Positions 1-5,181 of a stretch of DNA of 5,181 bases are shown piece by piece; position 1 is the stretch's first letter, and each line of letters opens with the position of its first letter. Location of the stretch: contig VAZR01000067.1 of assembly GCA_005888515.1 (NCBI GenBank), positions 1 through 5,181 of the forward strand, read 5' to 3'. Below the pieces are notes generated by a model that was given only the letters and a program-made list of their open reading frames with translations, searched no databases and had not been told where the DNA came from. This DNA comes from Alphaproteobacteria bacterium (GTDB lineage Bacteria; Pseudomonadota; Alphaproteobacteria; ATCC43930; CGMCC-115725). The translations under genes and the position numbers were made by a program.

Positions 1-323
1 AGGATCGGGCGCGGCAGGCGCTCGAGCGCCGCGACCGTGAATACGAGGAGCGCTACCGGGCGCTGGAAGTCAGCGACGAGTTGATCGCGCTCGAAGGCCT
101 GACCCCCGGGATGCTGGTGACGCTGGGCGAGAACGGCATCAAGACGCTCGATGATTTTGCCGGGCTGGCGGGCGACGAGCTCGTCGAACTGCTGGCGGGC
201 TCCGACAAGGGCGGGGCCAAGCTTGAACTCGAGGACGCCAATGCATTGATCATGGCCGCCCGCGTCGGCGCCCATTGGTTCGACGAGGCTGAGGCGGAAC
301 CCGCCGCGGCCGAGAAGGAGTAG
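1..323 (+). CDS. nusA: Transcription termination/antitermination factor NusA, C-terminal end (5' partial)
   Basis: Only the last 106 complete codons are present, read in frame 3 from base 3; the gene begins upstream of the window. NusA binds RNA polymerase and nascent RNA, and modulates pausing, termination and antitermination. What is visible is the C-terminal helix-hairpin-helix type acidic-repeat region: a charged Arg/Glu helix (DRARQALERRDREYEERYRA), then LIALEGLTPGMLVTLGENGI followed by KTLDDFAGLAGDELVELL, and a final DANALIMAARVGAHWF segment before an acidic Ala/Glu tail ending in a TAG stop (321-323). This arrangement matches alphaproteobacterial NusA, and the neighbours ylxR and infB confirm it. 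The S1 and KH domains are outside the window. Its stop codon lies in the same frame as ylxR, with only one codon (CCC) between the stop and the proposed ylxR start. Confidence 0.95.
   Translation, partial: DRARQALERRDREYEERYRALEVSDELIALEGLTPGMLVTLGENGIKTLDDFAGLAGDELVELLAGSDKGGAKLELEDANALIMAARVGAHWFDEAEAEPAAAEKE
315..320 (+). promoter_or_regulatory. Strong ribosome binding site AAGGAG for ylxR
   Basis: AAGGAG lies inside the last codons of nusA. It is a near-perfect match to the anti-Shine-Dalgarno sequence. Six bases separate it from the ACG at 327-329, which is close to ideal spacing. No ATG, GTG or TTG lies at a suitable distance in any frame, so this site is the main argument for placing the ylxR start at the ACG. 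Confidence 0.7.
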
Positions 324-326
324 CCC

Positions 327-1031
327 ACGGACAGCACCGCAAGCCATACGGCAGTCGGGCCGCCAGTCGGGCCGCCGGCCCCTCCGGTCAGCCGCTCGCC
401 GGAGCGCCGCTGCATTGTCACCGGCGAGACCAAGGATCGCGGCGCTTTGCTGCGCTTTATCCTCGCTCCGGACGGGGTCCTTGTGCCGGACGTCGCGGCG
501 CGGTTGCCGGGACGGGGTTTGCGGTTGACGGCCCGGCGGGATATAGTGGACCGGGCCGTGGCCAAGCGGGCCTTCGCGCGCGCCGCGCGGCAGCCGGTCG
601 CAGCCCCGCCTGGTCTGGCCGACCGCGTCGAGGCCTTGCTGGCGCAGCGCTGTTGCGATGCGCTTGGGTTTGCCCGTCGCGCCGGCCTCGCGGCGGCCGG
701 GTTTGATCGGGTTGGCGAGGCGGTGCGCCGCGGCAAAGCCGCGCTGCTGCTTTTCGCGGTGGATGGCGCCGAAGCCGGACGCCGCAAATTGGGCGCGGCC
801 GGCGGTGATCTGCCGTCGGCGAGCGTTCTGACGGCGGCGGAGCTGGGCAGCGCATTTGGTCGCGAGCGGATCGTCCATGCCGCGATCGGCGGCGGTCCGC
901 TGTGCGACCGGTTGCGGCTGGACCTGATGCGGCTCGCCGGGTTCCGGGCCGACGCGACGATGGATTGCGGTTTCGATTTGGCGCCGGCACGGCCGGCATT
1001 ACAGGGTGGTAAAAGCGAAGCGCATGACTGA
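327..1031 (+). CDS. ylxR: YlxR family RNA-binding protein (DUF448 plus L7Ae/L30e-like domain), apparent ACG start
   Basis: A protein of about 234 residues encoded between nusA and infB. Members of the YlxR (DUF448) family are small nucleic-acid-binding proteins of the nusA operon. In Alphaproteobacteria they are commonly fused to a ribosomal L7Ae/L30e-like RNA-binding domain, as here. The DUF448 part covers about residues 27-95, with RRCIVTGE, LLRFILAPDG and the signature RLPGRGL. The L7Ae-like part covers about residues 105-215, with ALGFARRAGLAAAGFDRVGE, GKAALLLFAVDGAEAGRRK and HAAIGGGPLCDRL. The stop TGA (1029-1031) overlaps the infB start. The start is a problem: from the nusA stop to the TTG at 447 there is no ATG, GTG or TTG in frame, and 447 falls inside the conserved domain. 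ACG 327 has an ideal AAGGAG site and would give a natural (M/T)DSTASHTA N-terminus. Either this is a rare ACG start or an ATG was misread. Family identity is near certain; the exact start is not. Confidence 0.85.
   Translation, partial: TDSTASHTAVGPPVGPPAPPVSRSPERRCIVTGETKDRGALLRFILAPDGVLVPDVAARLPGRGLRLTARRDIVDRAVAKRAFARAARQPVAAPPGLADRVEALLAQRCCDALGFARRAGLAAAGFDRVGEAVRRGKAALLLFAVDGAEAGRRKLGAAGGDLPSASVLTAAELGSAFGRERIVHAAIGGGPLCDRLRLDLMRLAGFRADATMDCGFDLAPARPALQGGKSEAHD
352..375 (+). repeat. Perfect 12-base tandem duplication in the ylxR leader
   Basis: The 12-mer CAGTCGGGCCGC occurs twice head to tail (352-363 and 364-375). It keeps the frame and doubles a Val-Gly-Pro-Pro unit in the disordered Pro/Ala-rich leader of YlxR, ahead of the DUF448 domain. 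The identity of the copies suggests a recent slippage duplication. It lies in a non-conserved linker, so no functional effect is expected. Confidence 0.85.
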
Positions 1032-3565
1032 AGCGAACGAGCAAGAGAAACGGCCTCTGACGCTGCGCTCCGGCGGCACTCTCGGCTTGCGCCGGCCGGT
1101 CGAGACCGGTCAGGTGCGCCAGAGCTTCTCACATGGCCGCTCCAAGCAGGTAACCGTCGAGGTTCGCAAGAAGCGCGTCATCACCCCGGGTAGTTCACCC
1201 GAGCCCGGCCAAGCCGAACCTGCGCCGACCGTCACCCGGGCTCAGCCCGGCTCGCCCGCGGCTGCCCCGGAGACGGCAGAACCGCGGCGGCTCGGCGGCA
1301 CGCCGCGAACCCTGACCGCCGAAGAGCACGCGACGGCGGCGCCAGCAAGAGGAACAAAGCGCCGAAGAGGCGAAGCGCCAGGCCGAGGAGGAGGTGCGCA
1401 AGCGCGCCGAAGAGGAAGAAGCTCGCAAGCGCACCGAAGAGGAATCGCGCAAAAAGGCCGAGGATGAAGAGGCACGCCGCCGCGAGGAAGAGTCGCGCCG
1501 CGAAGTCGCCGAACGCGCCGGCAAGGCGGCGGCGGCGAAGGTCGCTGCCCTTGCCGCTGCCGGCAAGGTCGCCGTCCCGGCCGAGGAAGAAGATGAAGCG
1601 CCTGCCGCGGCGCGGCCGGGCCGCCGCCCCGAGGCGAGGCGACCGGCCACTCCGGCGCCCCGGCACGAGCAGCGCCGCCGCACCGGCAAGCTGACCGTCA
1701 CCCGCGCCCTCGACGAGGATGCCGGCGAACGGATGCGCAGCCTGGCGTCGGTACGCCGCGCCCGCGAGCGCGAACGCCTGCGGATGCATCAGGAGGAGCA
1801 GCCCAAGATCGTGCGCGACGTCGTCATTCCCGAGACGATCACGATCCAGGAGTTGGCGAACCGCATGGCCGAACGTGGCGCGGACGTCATCAAGGCGCTG
1901 ATGCGCATGGGCGTCATGGCGACGATCAACCAGGTCATCGACGCCGACACCGCCGAGCTGGTCGTTACCGAGTTCGGCCACCGGCTGCGCCGGGTTTCCG
2001 AATCGGATGTCGAGATCGGGCTGCGCGGCGATGCGGACGCAACCGAGATGCTGGATCCGCGTGCCCCGGTCGTGACCGTCATGGGGCATGTCGACCACGG
2101 CAAGACCTCGCTGCTCGACGCGCTCCGTCAGACCGATGTCGCCGGCGGCGAGGCCGGCGGCATCACGCAGCATATCGGCGCCTATACCGTCACACTCAAA
2201 GGCGGCAAGCAGATCACCTTTATCGACACGCCGGGCCACCAGGCCTTCACCTCGATGCGGGCGCGCGGCGCCAATGTCACCGACATTGTCGTTCTGGTGG
2301 TCGCCGCCGATGACGGCATCATGGAGCAGACGGTCGAGGCGATCCGCCATGCCAAGGCCGCCGAAGTGCCGATCATCGTCGCGATCAATAAGATCGACCG
2401 GCCCGACGCCAAGCCCGAGCGGGTCCGGCAGGAGCTGCTGCAGCACGAGCTCGTGGTCGAAGAACTCGGCGGCGAGGTGCTCGATATCGAAGTGTCGGCG
2501 CTCAAAAAGACCAACCTCGACAAGCTCGAGGAAGCGATCCTGCTTCAGGCCGAGCTGCTCGACCTGAAGGCCAATGCGAACCGTGCGGCCGAAGGCGTCG
2601 TGCTCGAAGCCAAGGTCGAGCGCGGCCGCGGCCCGGTCGCGACGGTGCTGATCCAACGCGGCACCTTGCATGTCGGCGACATTTTCGTGGCCGGCGGCGA
2701 ATGGGGCCGGGTCCGCGCCTTGATCGACGAACGCGGCGAGAACCAGCGCGAGGCAGGACCATCGACCCCGATCGAGGTGCTCGGCCTCAATGGCATCCCG
2801 CTCGCCGGGGACGATTTCGTCGTGGTCGATAGTGAGAGCCGCGCCCGCGAAGTCGCCGATTTCCGCCAGCGCCGCCGTCGCGACACAGCCGCCGCAGCCG
2901 GGGCGCGCGGCACGCTCGAGCAGATGTTCTCTCAGATCGCGTCCGGGGTTGCGAAGGAGCTGCCGGTCGTCATCAAATCCGACGTGCAGGGATCGCTCGA
3001 GGCAATCGTCGGATCGCTCGAAAAGCTGTCAACCAGCGAAGTCTCGGTGCGGGTGCTGCATTCGGCGGTCGGCGGGATCAACGAAAGCGACGTGATCCTC
3101 GCCAAGGCAACCAACGCGGTCATCGTCGGCTTTAATGTCCGGGCGAACCCGCAAGCCCGCGACCTGGCGCAGCGCGACGCCGTCGAGATCCGTTATTACG
3201 CGATCATCTACGACGTGATCGACGATATGCGCAACGCGCTGTCGGGCATGTTGGCGCCGACGCTGCGCGAGCGCTTCCTCGGCAACGCTGCGATCCGTGA
3301 AGTCTTCAACATCACCCGGGCCGGCAAGGTCGCCGGCTGCATGGTCACCGAGGGCGTCGTCCGGCGCGGCGCCAAGGTTCGCCTGCTGCGCGACAACGTT
3401 GTGATCCACGAAGGATCGCTGAAGACGTTGAAGCGGTTCAAGGACGAGGTGCGGGAGGTCCGCGACGGTTACGAATGCGGCATGGCATTCGAGAATTATC
3501 AGGACATCCAGGTCGGTGACGTCATCGAGTGCTTCGAGGTCGAGGAAGTCGCCCGCGCGCTGTAG
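1024..3565 (+). CDS. infB: Translation initiation factor IF2, with an apparent frameshift near 1316-1345
   Basis: IF2 is the GTPase that brings fMet-tRNA to the 30S subunit and promotes 50S joining. Joining both reading frames gives about 846 residues, a normal alphaproteobacterial length. Visible in order: the N-terminal IF2-associated motif (about 13-52, VETGQVRQSFSHGRSK); a Pro/Ala linker; a long Glu/Arg/Ala coiled-coil-like stretch (about 107-180); the IF2_N domain (about 267-325, ITIQELANRMAERGADVIKA); the G domain with G1 GHVDHGKTS (354 on), GGIT (378), DTPGH (401), NKID (455) and SAL (491); the EF-Tu-like domain II (about 519-610); domain III (about 629-735); and the fMet-tRNA-binding C2 domain (about 745-846, AGCMVTEG). 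The start ATG 1024 overlaps the ylxR stop (ATGACTGA) and gives the family-typical MTEANEQ; the ribosome site there is weak. Codons 1024 to about 1330 are in frame 1, and the remainder is in frame 2. A frame-2 TGA at 1313-1315 bounds the shift. All catalytic motifs are intact, so an indel error is the simplest explanation. Confidence 0.95.
1316..1345 (+). other. Frame-shift interval within infB (frame 1 to frame 2)
   Basis: Frame 1 reads the family-like RTLTAEEHA up to about base 1332 and then turns into an arginine-rich non-IF2 sequence that stops at 1465-1467. Frame 2 reads RRRQQEEQSAEEAKRQAEEE from about 1334 and continues to the end of IF2, but it has a TGA at 1313-1315. The change therefore lies between these points. 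Skipping one base (for example the A at 1333) restores a single frame, so the sequence has one base too many or two too few. The surrounding ACGGCGGCGCC is GC-rich and repetitive, a context prone to indel errors. Confidence 0.85.
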
Positions 3566-3572
3566 AAGCCGG

Positions 3573-3622
3573 CCCCTCACCCCGGCCCTCTCCCCGCAGG
3601 CGGGGAGAGGGAGAGCTGGGGG
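3573..3622 (+). repeat. Palindromic intergenic repeat, copy 1
   Basis: It begins 7 bases after the infB stop. The core hairpin has 11-base perfect arms, CCCTCTCCCCG (3586-3596) and CGGGGAGAGGG (3601-3611), around a CAGG loop. Outside these, CCCCTCACCCC (3573-3583) can pair only in part with the G-run at 3618-3622. The CTCTCCCCGC…GCGGGGAGAG core is typical of a dispersed palindromic repeat found widely between genes in Alphaproteobacteria. No T-run follows, so it is not a standard intrinsic terminator; it may instead stabilise or delimit mRNA segments. Confidence 0.85.
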
Positions 3623-3670
3623 TCCCGCTCGAACGACACTTGATCGATTATGTTTGCAGTCGCAGCCGCG

Positions 3671-3711
3671 TTCCCTCGCCCCGTTTACGGGGAGAGGGAC
3701 AAGGTGAGGGG
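3671..3711 (+). repeat. Palindromic intergenic repeat, copy 2 (5' outer arm missing)
   Basis: The core arms CCCTCGCCCCG (3673-3683) and CGGGGAGAGGG (3688-3698) pair with one mismatch around a TTTA loop. The 3' outer arm ACAAGGTGAGGGG (3699-3711) is present, but the matching 5' outer arm is absent, so the element looks truncated. Its last nine bases (GGTGAGGGG, 3703-3711) are the exact reverse complement of the 5' outer arm of copy 1 (CCCCTCACC, 3573-3581). The two copies could therefore fold as one larger bracketed structure. Confidence 0.8.
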
Positions 3712-3736
3712 CTTTGGATGTACGGGTGTTGAACTC

Positions 3737-4177
3737 ATGCCCAGGCGACGCGAGCGCGATCAGAATTACCTCGGCGGCTCCCGCCCGCCAAGTCAGCGGC
3801 AATTGCGGGTTGGCGAGGAATTGCGCCATCGGCTCGCCGAGCTGTTGCGGCCCGGGGAATTGCGCGATCCGGCGCTGCACGACGCCAACATCACGGTCAC
3901 CGAGGTGCGCCTCAGCCCCGATCTGCGCAATGCGACCGCCTTTGTGATGCCGCTCGGGGGCGCCAGTGCCGAGGAGGTCATGGCGGGGCTGCGCCGCAGC
4001 GCCCCATTCCTGAAGGCGCGGCTGGCCCGCCTGATCGATCTGCGGCACATGCCGAACATCGCCTTTGCCTTCGACAAGGCGTTCGATACCGCGGCGCGGA
4101 TATCGGCTTTGCTGGCAAGCCCGGCGATCGAACGCGATCTCCGCTCCGATGCAGAGGATGATGACGAAGCCGGCTGA
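3737..4177 (+). CDS. rbfA: 30S ribosome-binding factor A
   Basis: RbfA is a small KH-fold protein that binds immature 30S subunits and supports processing and folding of the 5' region of 16S rRNA; it is known for its role in cold adaptation. The 146-residue product has the family features: SRPPSQRQLRVGEELRHRLAELL near the N-terminus, then ITVTEVRLSPDLRNATAFVM, then LKARLARLIDLRHMPNIAFAFDKAFD, ending in an acidic tail (SDAEDDDEAG). The ATG at 3737 was chosen because it lies just ahead of the conserved block and downstream of the repeat; the ribosome binding site is poor (GGGTGTTGAACTC). The open frame extends further upstream, but only through repeat sequence. The last 17 bases overlap truB, which suggests coupled translation. 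Position between infB and truB is the standard operon order. Confidence 0.95.
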   Translation: MPRRRERDQNYLGGSRPPSQRQLRVGEELRHRLAELLRPGELRDPALHDANITVTEVRLSPDLRNATAFVMPLGGASAEEVMAGLRRSAPFLKARLARLIDLRHMPNIAFAFDKAFDTAARISALLASPAIERDLRSDAEDDDEAG

Positions 4178-5126
4178 ACCGGCCCCCACCCCAACCCTCC
4201 CCCGCGAGCGGGAGAGGGAAGGGTGGGGGCTGCACGGCTGGCTCGTCATCGACAAGCCCGAAGGCCTCACCTCGGCCCGCGTTGTTTCGCAGATCAAGCG
4301 GGCGACCGGTGCAAAGGTTGGGCATGCCGGCACGCTCGACCCGCTCGCCACCGGCGTTCTGCCCTTGGCGCTCGGCGAGGCGACCAAGACGGTCCGGTTT
4401 GCCGCGGCAGGTCAAAAGCGCTACCGCTTCCGCATCCGCTGGGGCATTGCGCGCGAAACCGACGATCGCGAGGGTGCGATCACCGCCGAGTCCGCCCTCC
4501 GGCCCGACATCGCGGCGGTCGAGGCAATCCTGCCGCGCTTCACCGGCGCGCTGTTGCAGCGGCCGCCGGCCTACTCGGCGATCAAGATCGCTGGCCGCCG
4601 CGCCTACAAGCTGGCGCGTGCCGGCCGGCCGCCCGATCTGCCGCCACGACCGGTCACGATCGCCGAGCTGCGCCTCTCCGTGGTTCCGGACCCGGACCAT
4701 GCCGAGTTCGAGGCCATGGTCGGCGAGGGCACCTATATTCGCTCTCTCGCCCGCGACCTCGCCGCAGCCCTCGGCACGCTGGCACACGTCGTCGAACTGC
4801 GGCGGCTGGCGGTCGGCCGCTTCACGGAAACACAGGCGATTTCGCTGGATTCAGCCCTGGCCCTTGGGCATAGTCTCGCCGCTTCCGGGCATCTGCTGCC
4901 GATCGAAACCGTGCTGGACGACATCCCGGCTCTGGCTTTGACGGCGACCGAGGCGGCCCGACTGCGTCAGGGCCAGCGGGTCACGCCGCAGGACGAACGC
5001 GAAAGGGAGCGACTGGCACGGATCGACGATGGTGTGATCGTCGGCGCCCGGCTCGATCGGCTGCTTGTTGCGTTGGCACGGATCGAGGACGGCCACCTTC
5101 GGCCGGTACGCATCATCAATCGTTGA
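4161..5126 (+). CDS. truB: tRNA pseudouridine(55) synthase TruB, with a repeat-encoded N-terminal insert
   Basis: TruB isomerises uridine 55 in the T-loop of nearly all tRNAs and also acts as a tRNA chaperone. The product has 321 residues. Seen: HGWLVIDKPEGLTS (25 on); the catalytic-loop motif GHAGTLDPLATGVLP with nucleophile Asp60; YRF with Tyr88, which keeps the 28-residue Asp-to-Tyr spacing of E. coli TruB (Asp48, Tyr76); RPPAYSAIKIAGRRAYKLAR; TYIRSLARDL with Arg194; and a PUA-like C-terminus (VIVGARLDRLLVALARI). Asp60 lies 12 residues later than in E. coli because residues 8 to about 23 (APTPTLPREREREGWG) are translated from a palindromic repeat. The start is one of ATG 4149, 4158 or 4161; 4161 has AGAGG just upstream and gives a typical MTKP start. 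It overlaps rbfA by 17 bases. Identity is certain; the start is uncertain by up to four residues. Confidence 0.95.
   Translation: MTKPAEPAPTPTLPREREREGWGLHGWLVIDKPEGLTSARVVSQIKRATGAKVGHAGTLDPLATGVLPLALGEATKTVRFAAAGQKRYRFRIRWGIARETDDREGAITAESALRPDIAAVEAILPRFTGALLQRPPAYSAIKIAGRRAYKLARAGRPPDLPPRPVTIAELRLSVVPDPDHAEFEAMVGEGTYIRSLARDLAAALGTLAHVVELRRLAVGRFTETQAISLDSALALGHSLAASGHLLPIETVLDDIPALALTATEAARLRQGQRVTPQDERERERLARIDDGVIVGARLDRLLVALARIEDGHLRPVRIINR
4182..4230 (+). repeat. Palindromic repeat, copy 3, inside the truB coding region
   Basis: The 49-base dyad has outer arms GCCCCCACCC (4182-4191) and GGGTGGGGGC (4221-4230), perfectly complementary over 10 bases. Its inner arms CCCTCCCCCGC (4195-4205) and GCGGGAGAGGG (4208-4218) have one mismatch. 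It shares the CTCCCCGC…GCGGGAGAGGG core with the two copies upstream of rbfA. It is read in the truB frame without a stop, giving APTPTLPREREREGWG. In mRNA it would form a strong hairpin beginning 21 bases after the truB ATG, a position that could reduce translation. Confidence 0.9.
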
Positions 5127-5130
5127 AGGA
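5125..5130 (+). promoter_or_regulatory. Ribosome binding site for rpsO
   Basis: GAAGGA overlaps the truB stop codon (TGA at 5124-5126) and lies 10 bases ahead of the rpsO ATG. This is somewhat long but within the working range. The gap between truB and rpsO is only 14 bases, which supports co-transcription. Confidence 0.7.
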
Positions 5131-5140
5131 ACGAAACCCG

Positions 5141-5181
5141 ATGTCGATTACTCCCGAGCGCAAGCAGGCGCTCATCGGCGA
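5141..5181 (+). CDS. rpsO: 30S ribosomal protein S15, N-terminal start (3' partial)
   Basis: Only 13 complete codons are present, reading MSITPERKQALIG, followed by GA at the window edge. This matches the usual alphaproteobacterial S15 start (MSIT.ERKQALI). S15 binds 16S rRNA early in assembly of the 30S platform and contributes to a bridge with the 50S subunit. Its place directly after truB is the normal operon order. In many bacteria S15 represses its own mRNA through a leader structure; the 14-base gap here leaves room for such a fold only if it extends into truB, and I see none. Confidence 0.9.
   Translation, partial: MSITPERKQALIG

Larger units (their letters stand above)
3566..3736 (+). 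other. infB–rbfA intergenic gap occupied mainly by palindromic repeats
   Basis: The gap is 171 bases, the only sizeable one in an otherwise overlapping or tightly spaced operon. It holds two GC-rich palindromes of one family, listed separately, with about 45 bases of unrelated sequence between them (3626-3670). The region just before rbfA (GGGTGTTGAACTC) has only a weak purine signal for ribosome binding. I see no T-run after either hairpin and no recognisable promoter. Confidence 0.7.

Noticed and set aside
447..449. TTG as the start of ylxR
   Set aside because: It would remove RRCIVTGE and the first part of the DUF448 domain, and no ribosome binding site lies just upstream.
1006..1008. GTG as an earlier start for infB
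   Set aside because: It adds only MVKAKR ahead of the family-typical MTEANEQ and has no better ribosome binding site; ATG 1024 gives a standard overlap with ylxR.
1024..1467. A separate short gene encoded by the frame-1 part of infB
   Set aside because: Its N-terminal half is the IF2 N-terminus, and its tail after about 1332 is an arginine-rich out-of-frame reading of the IF2 coiled-coil region.
1232..2671. Long minus-strand open frame of 479 codons opposite infB
   Set aside because: It is antisense to the conserved IF2 coding sequence; high GC at third positions keeps such shadow frames open. Its translation shows no recognisable domain.
3586..3625. Intrinsic terminator after infB
   Set aside because: The hairpin is strong but is followed by GAGAGCTGGGGGTCCC with no T-run, and the element belongs to a dispersed repeat family. 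Termination here would also cut off rbfA, truB and rpsO.
3650..3736. N-terminal extension of rbfA from the upstream ATG at 3650
   Set aside because: The extension is translated palindromic repeat and unrelated sequence, while ATG 3737 sits just ahead of the conserved RbfA block.
3029..4387. Minus-strand open frame of 452 codons across the end of infB, rbfA and the start of truB
   Set aside because: It spans conserved genes on the other strand and includes translated repeat sequence (LPLPACGERAGVRG type), a common artefact of these palindromes.

Overview
The window is the core of the nusA–ylxR–infB–rbfA–truB–rpsO transcription/translation operon of a high-GC Alphaproteobacterium. The gene order, the two-domain YlxR (DUF448 plus L7Ae-like), and the N-terminal IF2-associated motif of IF2 (around VETGQVRQSFSHGRSK) all point to that class. 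The lineage within the class cannot be fixed from the sequence alone. Every gene is on the + strand and no gene is supported on the minus strand.

Layout. The 3' end of nusA ends at 323. A ylxR gene follows in the same reading frame, apparently starting at an ACG codon at 327 behind a strong AAGGAG site, and ends at 1031. infB begins at 1024 (ATGACTGA overlap) and runs to 3565, but the reading frame shifts once in the interval 1316-1345. A 171-base intergenic gap (3566-3736) carries two GC-rich palindromic repeats. rbfA (3737-4177) overlaps the start of truB (4161-5126). The first codons of truB contain a third palindrome of the same family, which is translated. rpsO starts at 5141 and leaves the window.

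How the genes work together. NusA tunes RNA polymerase pausing, termination and antitermination, including on rRNA operons. YlxR is an RNA-binding accessory of the same locus. IF2 delivers initiator tRNA to the 30S subunit, RbfA matures the 5' end region of 16S rRNA, TruB makes pseudouridine 55 in tRNA, and S15 is an early-binding 30S protein. The tight spacing and overlaps suggest a single transcript. I see no convincing internal promoter or intrinsic terminator.

The unusual points are: the missing canonical start of ylxR; the frame break in an essential gene (infB); a dispersed palindromic element present three times in about 660 bases, once inside a coding region where it adds about 16 residues to TruB; and a perfect 12-base tandem duplication in the ylxR leader. 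The first two may be sequencing or assembly errors and should be checked first. I found no evidence of a novel multi-gene system here; the translated repeat is the most biologically interesting item.
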